A DNA stretch of 64,000 nt from Nocardioides sp. (GTDB taxonomy: Bacteria; Actinomycetota; Actinomycetes; Propionibacteriales; Nocardioidaceae): NCBI GenBank assembly GCA_020636915.1, contig JACJWV010000013.1, positions 93,534 to 157,533 on the forward strand. Direction: 5' to 3'. The notes under the pieces are model-generated. The model ran no database searches. It saw nothing but the letters and a program-made list of their open reading frames with translations, and was not told the origin of the DNA. A program made the position numbers and the translations under genes. Shown in pieces: positions 57,646-64,000 of this stretch (positions are counted from its first letter, which is position 1; each line of letters starts with the position of its first letter).

Positions 57646-58896
57646 CTACAGGCTGACCACCACGCCGGCGATCGCGGCGTTCGAGAGGTTGGCCAGCGCC
57701 CCGGCGAGCAGGGCGTAGAGGCCGAGCTTGGCCACGACCGCGCGCCGCTCGGGCACCAGCGACCCGAGGGTCCCGATCTGCACGGCGATCGAGGTCAGGT
57801 TGGCGAACCCGGCGAGCGCGAAGGTCACCACGACGACCGTGATCGAGGAGAGGTCCTCGACGTGCGGCCCGAAGGAGGCGTAGGCGTAGAACTCGTTGAG
57901 GATCGTCTTCTCGCCGATCCAGGCGCCGGCGTCGGTCGCCTCCGACCACGGGACGCCGAGCAGCCACGCCAACGGCGACAGCGCCCAGCCGAGGATCTCC
58001 TGGAAGGTCAGGTCCTCGACGCCGAACCAGCCACCGACCGCGCCCAGGATGCCGTTGGCCATCGCGATGAGCGCGACGAACGCGATCAGCAGCGCGCCGA
58101 CCGTCACCGCGATCCGGCCACCGGCGAGCGCGCCGCGGCCGATCGCGTCGATCGGGTTGGACGACTCCTTGTCGCGCACCGACCGGACGTCGATGTCGCG
58201 GTCGGGGTGCTCCAGCTCGAGCTCGTCGTCGTCCTCGGTGCCGTCGGGCCACATCAGCTTGGCCATGAGCAACGACGCCGGCGCGTTCATCACCGTGGCC
58301 GCGAGCAGGTACTCCAGGGGCGCGCCGAGCAGCGAGTAGCCGACCAGCGTCGATCCCGCGGCCGCGGCGAACCCGCACGCCATCACCGTGAAGAGCTGGT
58401 TGCGCCGCAGCGAGCGGAGGTACGGCGCGATCATCAGCGGCGCCTCGCTCTGACCCAGGAAGATCACCGTGGCGCCGTACATCGACTCGACCTTGGTGAT
58501 GCGCAGCAGCCACGAGAGCGAGCCGCCGATCAGCCAGGTCGCCCACTGCACGACGCGCAGGTAGTAGAGGAGGCCGATCAGGGCGCCGAGGAAGATGATG
58601 ACCGGCAGCACCTGCAGCGCGAAGATCGTCTCGTTCTCGTCGCCGACCGCGGTCACCGGGCCGAAGACGAACGTCGTGCCGTCGTTGGTGTAGGCGACCA
58701 GCTCGGCCACCCGGTCCGAGACCCACTGGAGCGCCGCCTTGCCCGGACCCCACCGGAGCACGGCGACGGCGAACCCGGCCTGCAGCAGCAGGGCGACGCC
58801 CACCGTGCGCCACGAGACGCCGCGGCGGTTCTTGGAGACGGCGAGTGCGACGAGCAGCAGGAAGGCGAGGCCGAGGAGCCCGCGGAGTCCGGACAT
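57646..58896 (-). CDS. NupC family nucleoside transporter (CNT)
   Basis: This 416-residue concentrative nucleoside transporter is Na+- or H+-coupled. Family segments are VGDENETIFALQVLPVIIFLGALIGLLYYL, ESMYGATVIFLGQSEAPLMIAPYL with the nucleoside-binding QSE, SLLGAPLEYLLAATVMNAPASLL and EFYAYASFGP. ATG 58896 is chosen over 58929. It may recover nucleosides, which makes sense near ribonucleotide reductase only as loose context. Confidence 0.92.
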   Translation of the reverse strand: MSGLRGLLGLAFLLLVALAVSKNRRGVSWRTVGVALLLQAGFAVAVLRWGPGKAALQWVSDRVAELVAYTNDGTTFVFGPVTAVGDENETIFALQVLPVIIFLGALIGLLYYLRVVQWATWLIGGSLSWLLRITKVESMYGATVIFLGQSEAPLMIAPYLRSLRRNQLFTVMACGFAAAAGSTLVGYSLLGAPLEYLLAATVMNAPASLLMAKLMWPDGTEDDDELELEHPDRDIDVRSVRDKESSNPIDAIGRGALAGGRIAVTVGALLIAFVALIAMANGILGAVGGWFGVEDLTFQEILGWALSPLAWLLGVPWSEATDAGAWIGEKTILNEFYAYASFGPHVEDLSSITVVVVTFALAGFANLTSIAVQIGTLGSLVPERRAVVAKLGLYALLAGALANLSNAAIAGVVVSL

Positions 58897-58900
58897 GGCG

Positions 58901-58929
58901 GTGGGGTGCCCGGTGACCGGGCACCCCAC
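58901..58929 (-). terminator. hairpin between the sigma factor gene and nupC-like gene
   Basis: A perfect 13-bp stem (58901-58913 with 58917-58929) with a TGA triloop lies 20 bases after the sigma factor stop and 4 bases before the NupC start codon on the minus strand. It can end the sigma transcript; it would also mask the NupC ribosome-binding region. Confidence 0.75.
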
Positions 58930-58949
58930 ACCACGTCAGGGCGACGAGG

Positions 58950-59801
58950 TCAGGCCGCGATGGTGATCTCCTCGCGCATCCGCGCGACGAGCCGGGTGAT
59001 GAGCCGGGAGACGTGCATCTGGCTGACGCCGATCTCCTTGCCGATCTCGGCCTGGGTGCAGCCGCGGAAGAACCGCATCTCCACGATCAGCCGCTCGCGG
59101 CGCGACAGCTTGGCCAGCAGGGGAGCGAGCGTGGCCCGCGCCTCGGCGAGGTCGAAGCCGGCATCGACGCCGCCGAGCCGCTGCCCGACGGTGTCGTCGT
59201 CATCGCCCAGGCTGGGTGCGTCCAGCGACGCCGGCGCGAAGCAGCCGGTGGCGCCGAGCGCGTCGATGACCTGCTCGACGTCGATGCCGAGGTGGGCGGC
59301 GATCTCGCTGGGTCGCGGCGCGCGCCCCAGCTGCTGGTACAGCTCGCTCTCGCAGCCGGAGATCTTGGACTGGGTCTCCTGGATCGACCGCGGCGGGCGG
59401 ACGGTCCAGCCCAGGTCGCGGAAGTGGCGGCGGATCTCGCCCCGGATGGTCGGGACGGCGAAGCTGACGAACTCGTGGCCGCGGTCGGGCTTGAAGCCCT
59501 TCACGGCCTTGACGAGGCCGACGTAGGCGACCTGCTCGAGGTCGTCGTCGGCGATGCCGCGGCCGCGGAAGCGGCGCGACAGGTCGCGGGCGAGCGGCAT
59601 GTTGAGGCGGACCAGGTCCTCCTCGATCACGGCGCGCTCGGTGCCCTCTGCGGACTCCCGCTCCAGGAACAGGCGGGTGGTCGTCTCTGAGCGACTCTCG
59701 GGGGTTTCGGTGAGCACGGGCACGGCGGTCAACGAAGGAGCCTCTCTGTGTGGTTGTCCAACACCGGCCACTGCTCGACCGGTGTGGGTGGTTCCTCCCA
59801 T
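58950..59801 (-). CDS. SigB/SigF-type RNA polymerase sigma factor
   Basis: This group 3 sigma-70 factor of 283 residues has region 2 as DDLEQVAYVGLVKAVKGFKPDRGHEFVSFAVPTIRGEIRRHFRD, region 3 as RPSEIAAHLGIDVEQVIDAL, and region 4 as LSRRERLIVEMRFFRGCTQAEIGKEIGVSQMHVSRLITRL. Such factors control stress or sporulation-type responses. The start is uncertain: ATG 59801 gives the listed length, but TTG 59732 or GTG 59723 follow a better GAGAGG Shine-Dalgarno. The GAF/HATPase protein at 55272 is a candidate antagonist. Confidence 0.92.
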   Translation of the reverse strand: MGGTTHTGRAVAGVGQPHREAPSLTAVPVLTETPESRSETTTRLFLERESAEGTERAVIEEDLVRLNMPLARDLSRRFRGRGIADDDLEQVAYVGLVKAVKGFKPDRGHEFVSFAVPTIRGEIRRHFRDLGWTVRPPRSIQETQSKISGCESELYQQLGRAPRPSEIAAHLGIDVEQVIDALGATGCFAPASLDAPSLGDDDDTVGQRLGGVDAGFDLAEARATLAPLLAKLSRRERLIVEMRFFRGCTQAEIGKEIGVSQMHVSRLITRLVARMREEITIAA

Positions 59802-60045
59802 CGGTGGTCAAGTCATAAACCACCCGATGGGGTGGGTTTGCGCCGGGCGAGGGCGGGCTCGGTCGGCGGGGCGCCGACGACGGGTACACCGACCCCTGGG
59901 CCCACCCGGCGCGACACACCGCCCGTTCGGACTATTTGTGAAGGCCCATTGCCGCCCTGACCTGCGGCTTTGCGGATGACCCGGGATAGTCCTGCAGAAG
60001 TTCCCCGACCCTTCTTGCGCACCCCCGGGACCCGGCGTACGGTTA

Positions 60046-60061
60046 CCCCAACATCTAGTAC
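60046..60061. promoter_or_regulatory. NrdR-box-like site 1
   Basis: CCCAACATCTAGTACT shares the core ACATCTAGT with site 2, whose distance is exactly 31 bases (three helical turns). Tandem boxes spaced this way are a hallmark of NrdR operators. Confidence 0.75.
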
Positions 60062-60076
60062 TTACAACGATGTAGT

Positions 60077-60092
60077 TATCCACATCTAGTGC
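60077..60092. promoter_or_regulatory. NrdR-box-like site 2
   Basis: ATCCACATCTAGTGCA has the symmetrical centre CACATCTAGTG. It lies 156 bases before the nrdR start. With site 1 it would repress nrdR and nrdJ when dATP is high. Confidence 0.8.
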
Positions 60093-60247
60093 ACAACCGG
60101 GATGCGGAAGCCTCACAGGCAGCTCCTTGTTGTACACAGCGAGACCCCCGTTTTTCCACAGGCCCACACCCCCGTCGAGGGGTGTACGAGCCGCGCCAGG
60201 AGGCGGGGACCAGAACGACCGAGCACGACCAGGGAGGAGGGCCCGAG

Positions 60248-60721
60248 ATGCACTGTCCGTACTGCCGCAACACCGACACCCGGGTCCTGGACTCCCGGGT
60301 CGCCGAGGACGGCGGGTCGATCCGCCGGCGGCGTACCTGCTCGGCCTGCGAACGCCGGTTCACCACCGTCGAGCTGATGCAGCTGACCGTGCTCAAGCGC
60401 TCCGGCGCCACCGAGCCGTTCGTCCGGGAGAAGGCGATCTCGGGCGTCCGCAAGGCGTGCAAGGGCCGCCCGGTCACCGAGGACCAGCTGGCTTGCCTCG
60501 GCCAGGAGGTCGAGGACGCGCTGCGGCTCGCCGGTCTCGCCGAGATCCCGGCCCACGAGGTGGGCATGGCGATCCTCGGCCCGCTGCGCCGGCTCGACGA
60601 GGTCGCCTATCTCCGCTTCGCCTCCGTCTACCGCTCCTTCGAGTCGGCCGACGACTTCGAGGACGAGATCGCGGTGCTGCGCGCCGAGCGCGACCTCACC
60701 CCATCACCCGCCACCGGGTGA
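60248..60721 (+). CDS. nrdR: transcriptional repressor NrdR
   Basis: NrdR senses ATP/dATP through its ATP-cone and represses ribonucleotide reductase genes. The zinc ribbon is MHCPYCRNTDTRVLDSR ... CSACERRFTTVE (CxxC twice), and the ATP-cone follows (VLKRSGATEPFVREKAISGVRKACKGRPV, ending FASVYRSF). It has 157 residues from ATG 60248, which has a strong RBS; the longer frame to 60089 is not coding. nrdJ follows 174 bases downstream, so they are probably co-transcribed. Two NrdR boxes lie upstream. Confidence 0.97.
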   Translation: MHCPYCRNTDTRVLDSRVAEDGGSIRRRRTCSACERRFTTVELMQLTVLKRSGATEPFVREKAISGVRKACKGRPVTEDQLACLGQEVEDALRLAGLAEIPAHEVGMAILGPLRRLDEVAYLRFASVYRSFESADDFEDEIAVLRAERDLTPSPATG

Positions 60722-60729
60722 CCCAGACC

Positions 60730-60767
60730 GCCCGGCGTGTGTAGTGGGGAAGCTGCACGCGCCGGGC
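60730..60767 (+). terminator. hairpin in the nrdR-nrdJ spacer
   Basis: A 12-bp stem (60730-60741 with 60756-60767) encloses a 14-base loop just after nrdR. A second stem, GACAGCCC with GGGCTGTC (around 60806-60837), lies closer to nrdJ. They could attenuate transcription or control the relative amounts of NrdR and NrdJ. No adenosylcobalamin riboswitch (B12 box GCCACTG-type) was seen. Confidence 0.5.
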
Positions 60768-60895
60768 GCACCAACTCTTCCTCGTCTTCCCAAGACCACC
60801 TGACAGCCCGGGGTCGAGCCATCAGGGCTGTCGGTGGCACCAGCAATGATCGATGCAGGGCGACAACCAACCTCCAAGAGACGGGACACTGAGGG

Positions 60896-63850
60896 ATGAC
60901 CGAGACGGTGAGCAGTGGGGCCACCGGCGCCGGCGCGAAGACAGGCGCCGGGCTGAAGATCGAGCGAGTCTTCAGCACCGAGGGGGTGCACCCCTACGAC
61001 GAGATCCGGTGGGAGCGCCGCGACGTCGTGCAGACCAACTGGAAGACCGGGGAGACGGTCTTCGAGCAGCGCGGTGTCGAGTTCCCGGACTTCTGGTCGG
61101 TCAACGCCTCGACCATCGTCACGACCAAGTACTTCCGCGGCGCGGTCGGCACCGACCAGCGTGAGTGGAGCCTCAAGCACATCGTCGACCGGGTCGTGAA
61201 GACCTACACCAAGGCCGGGGTCGACCACGGCTACTTCACGTCCGCCGCCGACGCCGAGGTCTTCGAGCAGGAGATGACCTGGCTGCTGGTGCACCAGTAC
61301 TTCTCCTTCAACTCCCCGGTCTGGTTCAACGTCGGCACCCCGTCGCCGCAGCAGGTCTCGGCCTGCTTCATCCTCTCCGTCGACGACTCGATGGACTCGA
61401 TCCTGAACTGGTACAAGGAGGAGGGCTTCATCTTCAAGGGCGGCTCCGGCGCCGGCCTGAACCTCTCCCGCATCCGCTCCTCCAAGGAGCTGCTCTCCTC
61501 CGGCGGCACGGCCTCCGGCCCCGTCTCCTTCATGCGCGGCGCCGACGCGTCCGCGGGCACCATCAAGTCCGGCGGCGCCACCCGTCGCGCCGCGAAGATG
61601 GTCGTCCTCGACGTCGACCACCCCGACATCGTCGAGTTCGTCGAGACCAAGGCGCGCGAGGAGGACAAGATCCGCGCGCTGCGCGACGCCGGCTTCGACA
61701 TGGACCTCGGCGGCAAGGACATCACGTCCGTGCAGTACCAGAACGCCAACAACTCCGTCCGCGTCAGCGACGAGTTCATGCGCGCCGTCGAGGACGGCAC
61801 CGACTTCGGGCTGCGCGCCCGCAAGACCGGCGAGGTCATCGAGCGCGTCGACGCCCGCGACCTGTTCCGCAAGATCTCCACCGCCGCGTGGGAGTGCGCC
61901 GACCCGGGCCTGCAGTACGACGACACGATCAACGACTGGCACACCAACCCCGAGACCGGCCGGATCACCGCGTCCAACCCGTGCTCGGAGTACATGTCGC
62001 TCGACAACTCCTCGTGCAACCTGGCGTCGCTGAACCTGCTGAAGTTCCTCAAGGACGACGACACCTTCGACGCCGAGCTGTTCGCGAAGGCCGTCTCGCT
62101 GATCATCACCGCGATGGACATCTCGATCTGCTTCGCCGACTTCCCGACCGAGGCGATCGGCAAGACCACCGTCGACTACCGCCAGCTCGGCATCGGCTAC
62201 GCCAACCTCGGCGCGCTGCTCATGGCGATGGGCCTGGGCTACGACTCCGACGGCGGCCGCGCGATGGCGGCGACGATCACCTCGCTGATGACCGGCACGT
62301 CGTACAAGCGCTCGGCCGAGCTCGCCGGGGTCGTCGGCCCCTACGCCGGCTACGCCCGCAACGCCGAGGCCCACAAGCGGGTCATGCGCAAGCACCAGGC
62401 CGCCAACGACGTGGTCCGCACCCTGTCGATCGCCGACAGCCAGGTCCACAAGCTCGCGACCCAGGCGTGGGCCGACGTGATCAAGCTCGGCGAGGCCAAC
62501 GGCTTCCGCAACGCCCAGGCCTCGGTGCTCGCGCCGACCGGCACCATCGGCTTCATGATGGACTGCGACACGACGGGCATCGAGCCCGACTTCTCGCTGG
62601 TCAAGTTCAAGAAGCTGGTCGGCGGCGGCTCGATGCAGATCGTCAACCAGACGATCCCGCGGGCCCTGAAGAAGCTGGGCTACCAGCCCGAGCAGGTCGA
62701 GGCGATCGTCGCCTACATCGCCGAGCACGGCCACGTCGTCGACGCGCCGGGCCTGAAGACCGAGCACTACGAGGTCTTCGACACCGCGATGGGCCAGCGC
62801 TCGCTCAAGCCGATGGGCCACGTGCGGATGATGGCGGCGGCCCAGCCGTTCCTGTCCGGAGCGATCTCCAAGACGGTCAACCTGCCGGAGTCGGCGACCG
62901 TGGAGGAGATCGAGGAGGTCTACCTCCAGTCGTGGAAGCTCGGCCTCAAGGCCACCGCGATCTACCGCGACAACTGCAAGGTGGGCCAGCCGCTCGCCGA
63001 CGGTGGCGGCAAGGCCAAGAAGGACGCGGCCGACGCCGACGCTGCTGCTGTGGCGGAGGTCGAGGCGGCGACCAAGGTCGTCGAGAAGATCGTCTACGCC
63101 CCGACCCGCAAGCGGCTGCCGAAGTCGCGCACCTCGCGGACCACCTCGTTCACCGTCGGCGGCGCCGAGGGCTACATGACCTCCGGTGCCCACGACGACG
63201 GCGAGCTGGGCGAGATCTTCCTCAAGCTCGGCAAGCAGGGCTCGACCCTGGCGGGCGTGATGGACGCCTTCTCGATCGCGGTCTCGATCGGCCTGCAGTA
63301 CGGCGTCCCGCTGGAGACCTACGTCTCGAAGTTCACCAACCTGCGCTTCGAGCCGGCCGGCCTCACCGACGACCCCGACGTGCGGATGAGCCAGTCGATC
63401 ATGGACTACATCTTCCGCCGCCTGGCCCTGGACTACCTGCCCTTCGACAAGCGCTCCGCCCTCGGCATCTACTCCGCCGACGAGCGCCAGCGCTACCTCG
63501 AGACCGGCTCCTACGAGCTCATCGAGGAGACCGGCTCCGCCGCCGAGCTCATCGAGGACCCGGTGGTTGAGGCCAAGGGCACGGTGGTCGAGGAGTCGCC
63601 GGTGGTCGAGCTTGTCGAGACCCCGGAAGCCACGTCGGACCCCGTGGTCACCCACGACTCCCACGGCTCCGACCAGCGCTCCGTCCCGGCCGAGCCCGCC
63701 AAGACCGCCCACACCAGTGCCGAGCTCATGGAGCAGATCACCGGCCACGCGGTCGACAGCCCGCTCTGCTTCACCTGCGGCACCAAGATGCGCCCCGCCG
63801 GCTCCTGCTACGTCTGCGAGGGCTGCGGGTCCACGAGCGGCTGCAGCTGA
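60896..63850 (+). CDS. nrdJ: vitamin B12-dependent (class II) ribonucleoside-diphosphate reductase
   Basis: NrdJ reduces ribonucleotides with adenosylcobalamin as radical source. The 984-residue protein has the active-site loop NPCSEYMSLDNSSCNLASLN, GGSGAGLNLSRIRS and MGQRSLKP; the C-terminal redox and zinc cysteines are CFTCGTKMRPAGSCYVCEGCG. Between the barrel and that tail, about 22 residues (PVVEAKGTVVEESPVVELVETP) are encoded by repeat elements at 63561-63624, within an already variable linker. It follows nrdR in the usual actinobacterial order. Stop 63848-63850. Confidence 0.97.
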   Translation: MTETVSSGATGAGAKTGAGLKIERVFSTEGVHPYDEIRWERRDVVQTNWKTGETVFEQRGVEFPDFWSVNASTIVTTKYFRGAVGTDQREWSLKHIVDRVVKTYTKAGVDHGYFTSAADAEVFEQEMTWLLVHQYFSFNSPVWFNVGTPSPQQVSACFILSVDDSMDSILNWYKEEGFIFKGGSGAGLNLSRIRSSKELLSSGGTASGPVSFMRGADASAGTIKSGGATRRAAKMVVLDVDHPDIVEFVETKAREEDKIRALRDAGFDMDLGGKDITSVQYQNANNSVRVSDEFMRAVEDGTDFGLRARKTGEVIERVDARDLFRKISTAAWECADPGLQYDDTINDWHTNPETGRITASNPCSEYMSLDNSSCNLASLNLLKFLKDDDTFDAELFAKAVSLIITAMDISICFADFPTEAIGKTTVDYRQLGIGYANLGALLMAMGLGYDSDGGRAMAATITSLMTGTSYKRSAELAGVVGPYAGYARNAEAHKRVMRKHQAANDVVRTLSIADSQVHKLATQAWADVIKLGEANGFRNAQASVLAPTGTIGFMMDCDTTGIEPDFSLVKFKKLVGGGSMQIVNQTIPRALKKLGYQPEQVEAIVAYIAEHGHVVDAPGLKTEHYEVFDTAMGQRSLKPMGHVRMMAAAQPFLSGAISKTVNLPESATVEEIEEVYLQSWKLGLKATAIYRDNCKVGQPLADGGGKAKKDAADADAAAVAEVEAATKVVEKIVYAPTRKRLPKSRTSRTTSFTVGGAEGYMTSGAHDDGELGEIFLKLGKQGSTLAGVMDAFSIAVSIGLQYGVPLETYVSKFTNLRFEPAGLTDDPDVRMSQSIMDYIFRRLALDYLPFDKRSALGIYSADERQRYLETGSYELIEETGSAAELIEDPVVEAKGTVVEESPVVELVETPEATSDPVVTHDSHGSDQRSVPAEPAKTAHTSAELMEQITGHAVDSPLCFTCGTKMRPAGSCYVCEGCGSTSGCS
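63561..63624. repeat. dispersed repeat copies inside nrdJ
   Basis: CGGTGGTTGAGG at 63561 begins a partial element, then CGGTGGTCGAGGAG at 63582, then GGTGGTCGAGCTTGTCGAGA from 63601, identical to the last unit at 54810. All stay in frame with nrdJ. Confidence 0.75.
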
Positions 63851-63930
63851 AATTAATCGAGGTTTCCGTGTCCCCTGCGGGGCCCGGATCTGAGCGAACA
63901 GGAAAGTGAGAACTCCCTTGAACTAACCAA

Positions 63931-63976
63931 GATGCGGTGTCCTCTGGGGCTAGACCCCGACCGTGGGACACCGCAT
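63931..63976 (+). terminator. long stem-loop downstream of nrdJ
   Basis: GATGCGGTGTCC (63931-63942) pairs with GGACACCGCATC (63965-63976), with an inner hairpin GGGGCTAGACCCC at 63946-63958. The flanking AACCAAG/CTTGGTT extend the pairing on both sides of the stem. It lies 81 bases after the nrdJ stop. It could be a terminator, the end of a small RNA or part of a repeat; the window ends too soon to say. Nothing else was recognised in 63851-64000. Confidence 0.5.
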
Positions 63977-64000
63977 CTCCGGGGTCGAACTTGGTTGGGC

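Larger units (their letters stand above)
59802..60247. promoter_or_regulatory. intergenic control region upstream of nrdR
   Basis: This is the longest intergenic stretch except at the window end. It holds a CCACCCGATGGGGTGG-like inverted repeat at 59819-59834, the two NrdR-box-like sites described separately, and a Shine-Dalgarno GGGAGGAGGG before nrdR. No small ORF with convincing features was found between the sigma factor start and nrdR. Confidence 0.6.

Noticed and set aside
60722..60895. Cobalamin riboswitch upstream of nrdJ
   Set aside because: No B12 box or the long conserved fold was found; only short hairpins are present.
60704..63748. A 1014-residue open frame antisense to nrdJ
   Set aside because: nrdJ is certain and fills this region; the antisense product has no domain and biased composition.
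63851..64000. tRNA gene after nrdJ
   Set aside because: No cloverleaf with T-loop TTCRANY at the right place; the long hairpin does not fit a tRNA.

Overview
The window is very GC-rich DNA with GTG starts, many 1-8 base start/stop overlaps, and the marker order miaB-miaA-dapF-hflX-lexA-nrdR-nrdJ. That order, together with a vitamin-B12-dependent ribonucleotide reductase, an RsbW-like ATPase plus a SigB/F-type sigma factor, a TIGR03086 protein and a DUF3052 protein, points to a high-GC Gram-positive actinobacterium, probably of the Nocardioidaceae type. The family placement is inference. No rRNA, tRNA, prophage, transposase or CRISPR locus was recognised.

Layout. 1-9.8 kb: the end of miaB, an S51 peptidase, a minus-strand run of tiny acidic proteins around a Nudix hydrolase, miaA, an AraC/DinB-type regulator coupled to a RibD-like reductase, gamma-glutamyltransferase, a PPOX flavoprotein, dapF and an SDR. 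9.9-18.7 kb: a PLP decarboxylase, an MFS transporter whose 3' end runs into a convergent gene, a P-loop kinase, hflX, an SRPBCC gene bracketed by two mirror-image 32-bp repeat arrays, ppk2 and an alpha/beta hydrolase. 18.9-22.3 kb: an SGNH hydrolase, a membrane protein and a DesK/NarL-type two-component pair. 22.4-33.1 kb: a carbohydrate island with two ROK regulators (the second frameshifted), an RbsA/RbsC/SBP importer, a Gfo/Idh/MocA oxidoreductase, xylA and two xylose-isomerase-like TIM barrels, one with a Tat signal. 33.2-39.7 kb: a tightly coupled redox operon (ApbE, ferric-reductase-like membrane protein, NuoF-like protein, ferredoxin) with exported low-complexity proteins and an OmpR-type two-component system alongside. 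39.9-47.6 kb: a DinG-like helicase, two tandem HExxH secreted putative metalloproteases, a PAP2 enzyme, and lexA divergent from a LysM cell-division-suppressor-like gene across four SOS-box-like sites. 47.9-54.3 kb: a 2147-residue secreted CSLREA/beta-helix/14x Ig-like/Fn3 protein. 54.3-64 kb: DUF3052, a GAF-HATPase protein, a CPBP protease, a NupC transporter, a sigma factor, and nrdR-nrdJ behind two NrdR-box-like sites.

The most distinctive feature is a set of unnamed dispersed elements. A 76-bp double palindrome occurs four times, each time 0-15 bases after a stop codon, and twice it supplies the stop codon of the facing gene. A second family (GGTGGTTGAG ... CGAAACC) lies between genes but has also entered the reading frames of miaB and nrdJ, and it forms the C-terminus and stop of the LysM gene. 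Other palindromes sit at 14253-14341 and 41886-42052. At least nine genes have a TANNNT-like -10 box 6-8 bases before the start codon, which suggests leaderless transcription is common here.
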